A DNA stretch of 64,000 bases from positions 1-64,000 of the forward strand of contig DATLNE010000049.1 of assembly GCA_035536915.1 (NCBI GenBank), read 5' to 3'. The DNA comes from Acidimicrobiales bacterium. Lineage in GTDB: Bacteria; Actinomycetota; Acidimicrobiia; Acidimicrobiales; JAHWLA01. A program made the position numbers and the translations under genes. Below the pieces are notes generated by a model that saw nothing but the letters and a program-made list of their open reading frames with translations, had not been told where the DNA came from and did no database searches. Shown here piece after piece: positions 24,159-30,669 of the stretch; the first letter of the stretch is position 1; every line of letters starts with the position of its first letter.

Positions 24159-24500
24159 ATGAGTGATGACCACGAGACCTCGGAACGTTCACGACCGAAT
24201 CGACGAGTGCTGTCGGCTCGGGTGCCGCTGTGGACGCTGCTCGTGGCGGTGGGAGCAGTCGTGTTGCTGCTCGGCGCTGTGATCGTGATGCAGCGCATGA
24301 ACGCCACGTCGCTCGGCTCCGCGGTTGCGGGTGCACAAGAAGTCGATGTTCGCATGGTGATCTGCAACGCCGAGGTCGACCGCCGCGAGATCAACCCACG
24401 GGCTGAAGAGCTCGACCTTCAGGAGACGCTGACCGACCACGGGGCGGGCCAAGCCCAGGTGCGCATCGAGCGCGTCGACTGCCCGCCGCCCGCCGGCTGA
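24159..24500 (+). CDS. Single-pass membrane protein, unknown
   Basis: 113 residues. A charged cytoplasmic head (MSDDHETSERSRPNRR) is followed by one membrane helix at ~25-47 (WTLLVAVGAVVLLLGAVIVMQ) and an exported ~65-residue tail with two cysteines (VICNAEVD, VDCPPP) that could form a disulfide. A GGGGACGAAG ribosome-site-like run precedes the ATG. Likely co-transcribed with the lipoprotein. No family recognised. Confidence 0.6.
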   Translation: MSDDHETSERSRPNRRVLSARVPLWTLLVAVGAVVLLLGAVIVMQRMNATSLGSAVAGAQEVDVRMVICNAEVDRREINPRAEELDLQETLTDHGAGQAQVRIERVDCPPPAG

Positions 24501-24507
24501 CAGCTGC

Positions 24508-24542
24508 GGGTGGGGCGCTGCACATGGCCGTCGCCCCCACCC
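24508..24542. terminator. Bidirectional hairpin between convergent genes
   Basis: GGGTGGGGCG (24508-24517) pairs with CGCCCCCACCC (24532-24542) with one bulged C. It lies between the stop codons at 24500 and 24639 of convergent genes. The rest of this 138-base gap shows nothing else. Confidence 0.55.
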
Positions 24543-24638
24543 CCGTCGACAATCTACCGCCGAGCAGTCGAGGCGAGGCCTCTCGTTTCGTCACCCTCTC
24601 GCATGTCGCCCAGGCCCGCGCCGAGACGGGGTGAGGGC

Positions 24639-25925
24639 TCAGGAGATCAGTGCAGCGTCCTGCGCGTGCCGGGTGTCCTCTTCGTCAGGGAAGTCGCGGC
24701 GGGTGCTTTCCTCCAGTAGGCGGAGCTGCCGGTCGAGCGCAGCCTGTCGGGGCTCCGGCGCCACGGTTGCCAGATCCTCGAGCGCGCCACGCATGCGGCG
24801 GGCGATTTGGATCGACCCGCGGCCGTAGTGCCGGATCTCGTCGAACGCCAGCCCTACGTAGTCGTCCCAGCCGTAGCGGGGGGCGACCACCCGCAGCGCG
24901 CCGTCGTCGTCGAGCCGCGCCTCCGACGGGAAGCGCCGGTCGGCCAGTCGTCGCAACAGGTCGTGGAGCTCGTCGACGGCCTGCACCGCCGTCGTCGGGT
25001 CGTTGACGCCGGGTGACAACGCTCGCTCGGCGATGTCGACGATCTGGCGAAAGCCGAAGGCGGGGTCTTGTTGCATGGTGCGTTCGCGCGCGAGGCCGAC
25101 GCACTGGAGCATCTCCTTGCGTGTGTCGTCGGTGCTGTCGCCGTGGACTTCGAACATCGGGCCTTTGGTGGGGACGAACTCACCGACGAGCGGCACGAGC
25201 CGCACGACGACGTCGGCTTCGTGCGCGCACCGCAGCAGCCGGTCCTCGTCGACGGCGACGACGACCCCTGCTCGGTCGGCGGAGTGAACGACGGTCGTCG
25301 GCCTCGGCCGTTCATCGAGGAGCTCGTGATCGGCGTCGCTGCCGATCTCGTCGGGGTACATGCGGGCCATGGCCTGGCGGGTCTCGTCGGCCACCGCGCT
25401 CAACAACGTCACTGCCCGGATCCCGTGCGCGATGTGGTCGATGTAGCGGACGAAGAGGGCAAGGCTCACCAGCGCCAGGGCAAGGGACCCCGAGACCGCC
25501 ACGGCAGGCACGAACACTTCGTCGCCGCCGTCGCCCGAGCGCACCTCGGGCAGGACGAGCAGCGAGTACACGAAGGTGGCGATGTAGGCGCCGAGCACCA
25601 CCTGGACCAAGCGGTCGCGGATGAACGTGCGCAGCACGCGAGGCGAGTACTGGGCACTGGCCAGCTGCAGCACGATCATCGTGACCGAGAAGATGAGGCT
25701 GATCGACGTGACCATGGCGGCCGCAATGGTCGACAGCAGGTTGCGAGCGCTGTCGGGCCCGCCGCCGAACAGGTACCACGATGTGCGGTCCTGCGGGATC
25801 CCACGGTCAACGGCGACGAGGACGAACGAGAGCGCCCCGCCGAGGACGACGGCCACAGCGGGCACAAAGAAAAGGCTGGTTCGAACCCGTTCCACGATGG
25901 GCAACCGACGAGCGCTCCCCTTCAC
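24639..25925 (-). CDS. DUF2254 integral membrane protein
   Basis: 428 residues. Four membrane helices lie in the first half (~18-38, ~62-85 with STIAAAMVTSISLIFSVTMIVLQLASAQ, ~108-128, ~140-162). A soluble C-terminal domain follows, with the family motifs ASAQYSPRVLR, PAFGFRQIVDIAERALSPGVNDPTTAVQAVD and RYGWDDYVGLAFDEIRHYG. DUF2254 has no established activity. The ALSPGVNDPTTA motif is strongly conserved and may form a pore-lining or ligand loop. Divergent from the SnoaL-like gene. A degenerate box similar to the 14091 direct repeat is upstream at ~25942-25959. Confidence 0.85.
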   Translation of the reverse strand: MKGSARRLPIVERVRTSLFFVPAVAVVLGGALSFVLVAVDRGIPQDRTSWYLFGGGPDSARNLLSTIAAAMVTSISLIFSVTMIVLQLASAQYSPRVLRTFIRDRLVQVVLGAYIATFVYSLLVLPEVRSGDGGDEVFVPAVAVSGSLALALVSLALFVRYIDHIAHGIRAVTLLSAVADETRQAMARMYPDEIGSDADHELLDERPRPTTVVHSADRAGVVVAVDEDRLLRCAHEADVVVRLVPLVGEFVPTKGPMFEVHGDSTDDTRKEMLQCVGLARERTMQQDPAFGFRQIVDIAERALSPGVNDPTTAVQAVDELHDLLRRLADRRFPSEARLDDDGALRVVAPRYGWDDYVGLAFDEIRHYGRGSIQIARRMRGALEDLATVAPEPRQAALDRQLRLLEESTRRDFPDEEDTRHAQDAALIS

Positions 25926-26013
25926 CGGCGGCCTTCCGAAAACTGCACACCGGGTTGCTACCCACGCAGCCGCCGTCTCACCGGGTGTACCGGCGCATCG
26001 AGTGGCGGCTTGT

Positions 26014-26019
26014 TACGTT
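26014..26019 (+). promoter_or_regulatory. -10 element of a probably leaderless transcript
   Basis: TACGTT, then six bases (CGGCCC), then the ATG at 26026. No ribosome-binding sequence is present, so transcription probably starts at or next to the A of the ATG. A clear -35 is not visible. Confidence 0.5.
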
Positions 26020-26025
26020 CGGCCC

Positions 26026-26439
26026 ATGGGAGGCTCCCCCGCGGACGTCGTGCGCTCCTTCTGGCAGTCGGTGTGGACGGAGGGCCAGTCGGAGAAGCTG
26101 CTCGACCTCTTTGCCGCCGACGCCACCGAGAACGCCGAGCCGGTGGACATCGAGCAGTTCCGGCGCGCCGTCGACAGCTGGCGCGGGATCTTCCCCGACT
26201 TCTCCGCCACCGTCGAGGAGATGTTCGACCTCGGTGAAGGCCGAGTCGTCACCCGGGTGACCTATCGCGGCACGCAGACAAAGCCGTGGGCCGGGCTGCC
26301 TGTGTCGGGCAACACATACGCGGGCGTCGGCATCGACATCTTCACCGTGCGCGACGGGCGGATCACCGAGTTGTGGCACGCCGCCGACCACTACGACATG
26401 GCGGTGCAACTGGGCGGGAAGATCGCCCCCGCCGACTGA
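26026..26439 (+). CDS. SnoaL-like/NTF2-fold ester cyclase family protein
   Basis: 137 residues covering one NTF2-like cone fold. It has a helical start ADVVRSFWQSVWTEGQSEKLLDLFAADATE, FRRAVDSWRGIFPDFSATVEEMFDLGEGRVVTRVTYRGTQ in the middle, and the typical end GIDIFTVRDGRITELWHAADHYDMAVQLG. The family includes polyketide cyclases and many proteins of unknown role, so a biosynthetic role should not be assumed. It stands alone, convergent with the DUF6457 gene, and appears to be read from a leaderless promoter. Confidence 0.8.
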   Translation: MGGSPADVVRSFWQSVWTEGQSEKLLDLFAADATENAEPVDIEQFRRAVDSWRGIFPDFSATVEEMFDLGEGRVVTRVTYRGTQTKPWAGLPVSGNTYAGVGIDIFTVRDGRITELWHAADHYDMAVQLGGKIAPAD

Positions 26440-26468
26440 CGAGCCGGCGACCGATCGGGACGGCCCGG

Positions 26469-26699
26469 CTACGCCTCGGGTGAGGCCACGCCGTCGGCGA
26501 TCGACTGGGCGACGGCCAAGGCGTCGTCGACGCCCTTGCCCGCCCGCGCCGCCAACCAGCAGGTGACCGGCGCGGCGGTGCGTTCGGAGGCGTGGGCGGC
26601 CACGCCGGCCAGCGCCAGGAGCTGCTCGACCTCGTGGGCCGTTGGCGCATCGGTGCCAAGGGCTTCGGCGTAGGCGGCGACGAACTCGTCCATGGTCAT
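26469..26699 (-). CDS. DUF6457 small protein
   Basis: 76 residues, all-helical: MTMDEFVAAYAEALGT, VEQLLALAGVAAHASER, PVTCWLAARAGKGVDDALAVAQSIADGV. This pattern matches the small actinobacterial DUF6457 family, which, as I recall, is often found beside molybdenum-cofactor genes; the molybdopterin enzyme gene in the same operon fits that. It is 12 bases after the acyl-CoA ligase stop. Possible role in molybdenum-enzyme maturation (inference). Confidence 0.7.
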   Translation of the reverse strand: MTMDEFVAAYAEALGTDAPTAHEVEQLLALAGVAAHASERTAAPVTCWLAARAGKGVDDALAVAQSIADGVASPEA

Positions 26700-26711
26700 C
26701 GTGCGATCCTG

Positions 26712-28250
26712 TCAGACGATCGAGGACTCACGACCCTGCCAGTAACGGTCGCGCACGAGCCGCTTGTAGAGCTTGCCTGCCGCCGAGCGGGGCAACTGGT
26801 CCTCGAAGTCGACGGACCTCGGGCATTTGTAGCTCGCCAGCCGCTCCCGGCAGAAGGCCAGCAGCTCGTCGGCCAGCTCGGGGCCGGTGGCCACGCCGTC
26901 GAGGGGCTGGACCACCGCCTTCACCTGCTCGCCCAGCTCCTCGTGGGGCACCCCGAACACGGCCACGTCGGCCACGGCCGGGTGCTCGAGCAGGACGTCC
27001 TCGACCTCCTGCGGGTAGATGTTCACGCCCCCGGCGATGATCATGTTGTCGAGGCGGTCGGTCAGATAGAGGTACCCGTCGTCGTCGAGGTAGCCCATGT
27101 CGCCGACGGTGGTGCGCCCTCGACTGTCGTAGGCCTTGGCCGTCTTCGTCTCGTCGTTGTGGTACTTGATGGGCGACCCACCGTCGAACCAGATCACGCC
27201 CGACTCCCCGGGCGGAAGCTCCTCGCCGGTGGCGTCGTCGACGATGTGGATGGAGCCGAACAGCGCCTTCCCCACCGACCCCGGGTGCGCCAGCCAGTCC
27301 TCGGGCCCGATGTAGGTCTGCACCCCGCCCTCCGAGGCGCCGTAGTACTCGTGCAGGATCGGCCCCCACCAGTCGAACATGGCCTGCTTGACGGGCTTCG
27401 AACACGGCGCGGCGGCGTGGATTGCCAACCGGTGCGAGCCCAGGTCGTAGCGCGAGCGCACCTCCTCGGGCAGCCGCAACATGCGGACGAACATCGTCGG
27501 CACCCACTGCGAATGGGTGACGCCGTGCTCGGCGACGGCCCGCAGCGCGCCCTCGGCGTCGAACTGCTCCAGGATCACGTTGGTGCCGCCGATGCGGTTC
27601 ACCGCCATCGAGAAGCGCAACGGCGCGGCGTGGTAGAGCGGCGCCCCCGGCGTGAGGTACACCGACGACTCGTCCATTTGGTAGAGCCCGGCGAAGCCGC
27701 TGATGACGGGGTCGGCATCGCGCTCCATGGGGACGCCCGACAACGCCCGGGTGCCGCCCTTGGGCCGTCCCGTGGTGCCCGAGGAGTAGATCATGTCGAC
27801 GCCCTCGGTCTCGTCGGGCACCGGCGTGGTGGGCATGCCCGCCAACGTCTCTTCGAACGAGCGCTCGTCGTCGACCACGACCACGCGGCACCCCGGCGCC
27901 AGGTCGTCGCGCAGCTGCTCCACCGCAGCCAGCCGCGCTGTGGTGGTGAACACCACGCGAGCCCCGCAGTCACCGACGATGTAGCCCATCTCGGCGGGCG
28001 TGAGGTGCCAGTTGACCGGCGTGTAGTACAGCCCGGAACGCTGGGCCGCCCAGCACACCTGGAGGAACCGGGGGTGGTTCTCCATGATCAGCGCCACGTG
28101 GTCGCCTGTCTGCAAGCCGATCGACCGCAGCCACTGGGCGATGCGGTTCGACATCTCGTCGAGCCCGCGGTACGTAACGGTCTCGCCGGAACCGGCGAAG
28201 ACGTACGCGGGATGGTCGGGTCGCTTCTTGGCCCAGGTGCCGGGGTACAC
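26712..28250 (-). CDS. Acyl-CoA synthetase (FadD-type AMP-forming ligase)
   Basis: 512 residues, ANL superfamily: activates a carboxylic acid to the acyl-adenylate, then to the CoA thioester. Motifs: MIYSSGTTGRPKGG (phosphate loop), WVPTMFVRML, YYGASEGG (A5), VGDMGYLDDDGYLYLTDRLDNMII (A7-A8 hinge), and LPRSAAGKLYKR with the catalytic Lys. The start is GTG 28250 with AAGGAG four bases upstream; this gives VYPGTWAKKRPDHPAYVF, the normal N-terminus. It is nine bases after the oxidoreductase stop, so one operon. The substrate, perhaps a fatty or cyclic acid, is not determinable. Confidence 0.9.
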   Translation of the reverse strand: MYPGTWAKKRPDHPAYVFAGSGETVTYRGLDEMSNRIAQWLRSIGLQTGDHVALIMENHPRFLQVCWAAQRSGLYYTPVNWHLTPAEMGYIVGDCGARVVFTTTARLAAVEQLRDDLAPGCRVVVVDDERSFEETLAGMPTTPVPDETEGVDMIYSSGTTGRPKGGTRALSGVPMERDADPVISGFAGLYQMDESSVYLTPGAPLYHAAPLRFSMAVNRIGGTNVILEQFDAEGALRAVAEHGVTHSQWVPTMFVRMLRLPEEVRSRYDLGSHRLAIHAAAPCSKPVKQAMFDWWGPILHEYYGASEGGVQTYIGPEDWLAHPGSVGKALFGSIHIVDDATGEELPPGESGVIWFDGGSPIKYHNDETKTAKAYDSRGRTTVGDMGYLDDDGYLYLTDRLDNMIIAGGVNIYPQEVEDVLLEHPAVADVAVFGVPHEELGEQVKAVVQPLDGVATGPELADELLAFCRERLASYKCPRSVDFEDQLPRSAAGKLYKRLVRDRYWQGRESSIV

Positions 28251-28258
28251 GGATCTCC

Positions 28259-30367
28259 TTACGAGGCGGGGACGGCGGCCGTCACCTCGACGGGCACGCC
28301 GGTGAGGTGCTGCTGGTTGGAGAGGCGGTCGAAGCTCTCGGGACCATGCGGCAGCACGACGTTGACGTTGGCGCCGGGCATGGCCCGCGACAACCGCAGT
28401 CCCGGTTGCAGGCCCCAGCCGTGCTCCAGCCACACGACGCCGGGGCGCAGGGTGTCGTCGATGCGCACGTCGACGGTGATGGCTCCCCACTGCGAGCGCA
28501 CCTCTACCAACGAGCCGTCCTCCAAGCCGCGGGCGGCGGCGTCGTCGGGGTTCATGCCCAGCCGGTTGCGGTCGTGGCCCGACCGCTTCATGCCCGGCAC
28601 GTTGGCGTACCACGAGTTCTGCCACCGGGCATGCCGGCCGCAGATGAGCTTGAGCGTGCCGGGAGGCTCGCCCGCCAACTCGGCGAAGATGTCGTCGCAC
28701 CGACCAAGCGCGCTGTCGAAGGCGTCGGGGCAGCAGTCGACCCGCTTGTCGGGCGTCTGGATGGCGGTCTCGAACAGCGTGCCCGCCTCCAACCCCTTGC
28801 TGAAGCGGACGACGCCGTCGGGCGCCTCCCGGAGTTGTCGGCGGCTCAACCCCCCCTGGTCCAAGAGGTGGTCGACGCCGCGCCAGATCACGGCCTCGGG
28901 GTCATCGGCGTCGAGGGCCGAGCGGATGCCCAGGGCCTGCTCCACCCGGGCGTAGACCCACCACTCGGGCCGTCGCTCGAACTGCGGGTCCACCACCGCT
29001 TCGGTCCATTGCGCGGCGGGCTCGTGCTGGATGCCGATGGCCGCCAGGTTCAGGTCGGGCCGCTCGAACTGGTCGGTGGCAGGCAACAGCCAGTGGGCCA
29101 GCTCGCTGGTGGCCGACGGGTAGATGTCGAGGCACACCAGCAGTTCCAGCGACGCCATGGCCTCGTGCAGGCTGGTGGCGCCCGGGACCGACAGGACCGG
29201 GTTCCCGGCGGTGACCCACATGGCCCGGATGGGGTGCTCTGCCTGGGTGATGTAGTCGGCCAAGAGGCCGCCAGGGGTGTCGGCGGCGAAGCGCTCGCCG
29301 AACTCCGTCTGCTCCCGGGCGGCACCGAAGTCCATCCGGCCGACCTCGGTGTTGCGGTAGAAGGCGGGCGCGGCCACGTTGCCGCCCTGGCGGTCGAGGT
29401 TGCCGGTCACGAAGCTCAACTGGTGCACCAGCCAGTAGGCCAAAGCGCCCTGGCGGCCCATGTTGGCCCCCGTCGACATGTGCACCGCGCTGCGCCCCGA
29501 GGTGGCGAAGGCGAAGGCCACCTCCCGGATCACCGCAGCGTCGATGCCGCACACCTCGGCTACCCGCTCGGGTGGGTAGCGGCGCACGAAGGCCCGCAGC
29601 CCCTCGACGTTGCGGCCCCGCTGCTCGACCACCGGGTCGAAGCCGACCGTTCGTTCGATCTCGCACAACAGGGCGGCCAGGAAGTACACGTCGGTGTCGG
29701 GCTTGACCTGGATGGTCGGGCCGGTGCGGGCGTCGGACGACTCCACCCGCCGCGGGTTGACGAACCAGATGCGAGCGCCTCGCGACGCCGCCTTCATGAG
29801 CAGGCCGTAGGGGTTGGGCACCGAGAAGAAGCTGGCCTTGCTCGACCGCCAGTTCGACCCGATGAGCAGGATGACCTCGGCGTTGGCCAAGTCGGGCACC
29901 GGGTGCAGCAAGGTGCTGCCGAACACGGCGGCGCTGGCCGCGTACTTGTTGTAACAGTCCTGGGTGCCCGCGTTGAAGTGGCGGGTGGCGCCCAGTTTCT
30001 TCAGCATGCGCGGCATGCCCGCGCCGGTGATCGAGTTGAACGCCGCCGGGTTGCCGCAGTAGCTGGCCAACGCCTCGGCCCCGTGACGCTCGGAGATGGC
30101 CCGGATGCGCACGGCGATGTCGGCGATCGCCTCGTCCCACGTGGCCCGCTGCAAGCTGCCGTCGGGGAGGCGTCGCTGGGGGTAGTTCAACCGGTCGGGG
30201 TCGTGGTGGATCTCCAGCCCGGCGATGCCCCGCTGGCAGGCGAAGCCCTTGGTGACCGGGTGGTCGCGGTCGGGTGCCAGGTCGACGAGCTTGCCGTCCT
30301 CGACGGTGGCGACCAGCCCGCAGGCCGGTTCGCACACCCGGCAGAACGTGTTGCGACGCTCCGCCAT
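28259..30367 (-). CDS. Molybdopterin-dependent oxidoreductase (DMSO reductase family)
   Basis: 702 residues. The N-terminal iron-sulfur motif is FCRVCEPACGLVATV with a fourth Cys in GFACQRG. The molybdopterin regions follow: LASYCGNPAAFNS, HFNAGTQDCYNKYAAS (the Cys may ligate Mo), LIGSNWRSSKASFF and FVNPRRVESSDAR. The C-terminal cofactor-binding domain has KLICGRHARWQNSWYANVPG, HDRNRLGMNPDDAAARGLEDGSLVEV and VWLEHGWG. No Tat signal, so the enzyme is cytoplasmic. Relatives include formate dehydrogenase-like and C-H hydroxylase-like enzymes. With an acyl-CoA ligase next to it, oxidation of an organic substrate is plausible, but this is inference. ATG 30367. Confidence 0.88.
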   Translation of the reverse strand: MAERRNTFCRVCEPACGLVATVEDGKLVDLAPDRDHPVTKGFACQRGIAGLEIHHDPDRLNYPQRRLPDGSLQRATWDEAIADIAVRIRAISERHGAEALASYCGNPAAFNSITGAGMPRMLKKLGATRHFNAGTQDCYNKYAASAAVFGSTLLHPVPDLANAEVILLIGSNWRSSKASFFSVPNPYGLLMKAASRGARIWFVNPRRVESSDARTGPTIQVKPDTDVYFLAALLCEIERTVGFDPVVEQRGRNVEGLRAFVRRYPPERVAEVCGIDAAVIREVAFAFATSGRSAVHMSTGANMGRQGALAYWLVHQLSFVTGNLDRQGGNVAAPAFYRNTEVGRMDFGAAREQTEFGERFAADTPGGLLADYITQAEHPIRAMWVTAGNPVLSVPGATSLHEAMASLELLVCLDIYPSATSELAHWLLPATDQFERPDLNLAAIGIQHEPAAQWTEAVVDPQFERRPEWWVYARVEQALGIRSALDADDPEAVIWRGVDHLLDQGGLSRRQLREAPDGVVRFSKGLEAGTLFETAIQTPDKRVDCCPDAFDSALGRCDDIFAELAGEPPGTLKLICGRHARWQNSWYANVPGMKRSGHDRNRLGMNPDDAAARGLEDGSLVEVRSQWGAITVDVRIDDTLRPGVVWLEHGWGLQPGLRLSRAMPGANVNVVLPHGPESFDRLSNQQHLTGVPVEVTAAVPAS

Positions 30368-30375
30368 GGGCGTGG

Positions 30376-30567
30376 CTACCTCGCCGGCTGGGCGTGCTCG
30401 AACGCGATCCCTTCGAGCATGCTCAGCAGCTCGAGCCACCCGCTGAAGGGGCGCAGCTCACCGTCGCTCGTGCGCAGGACGCCCTCGGCATGGGGGGCGG
30501 CGCCGGGCACCGGCGCGCCTGCCGGAGGGATGAAGGTCAGCTCGATGGTCACTGCGCTCGACACCAC
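30376..30567 (-). CDS. Small protein preceding the molybdenum enzyme, unknown
   Basis: 63 residues: VTIELTFIPPAG, EGVLRTSDGELRPFSGWLELLSMLEGIAFEHA. The FSGWLELLSMLE phrase looks like a conserved helix of small actinobacterial proteins. The stop is eight bases before the oxidoreductase ATG, so it is the first gene of that operon. Starts at GTG 30567 or GTG 30552 are both possible. Could be a chaperone or subunit of the enzyme, but nothing in the sequence proves it. Confidence 0.55.
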   Translation of the reverse strand: MVSSAVTIELTFIPPAGAPVPGAAPHAEGVLRTSDGELRPFSGWLELLSMLEGIAFEHAQPAR

Positions 30568-30600
30568 CCCGTTGTACCGCCGCGGCGTCGCCGCCTGACA

Positions 30601-30616
30601 GTAGGAGCATCCCTAC
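30601..30616. promoter_or_regulatory. 16-bp palindrome-like operator between luxR-type gene and molybdenum-enzyme operon
   Basis: Minus strand GTAGGGATGCTCCTAC, with outer arms GTAGG/CCTAC. It lies in the divergent gap, 34 bases before the small-gene start and 54 before the regulator. Near-identical GTAGGGATACTCCCAC occurs at 34390-34405 (14 of 16 bases). Confidence 0.5.
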
Positions 30617-30669
30617 ACCTTCGTAAACGGCGGGGACCGCGGGCGGCATAGGGCGAATGACTGGGTACG

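Noticed and set aside
25942-25959. ACTGCA-N6-GTTGCT upstream of DUF2254 as a third response-regulator box
   Set aside because: Spacing is 12 rather than 11 and the first half-site is degenerate; mentioned only as a weak relative of the sites at 14091 and 23013.
26442-26470. AGCCGG...CCGGCT inverted repeat between the SnoaL-like gene and DUF6457
   Set aside because: Only six base pairs, and it overlaps the DUF6457 stop codon; too weak to call a terminator in DNA this GC-rich.
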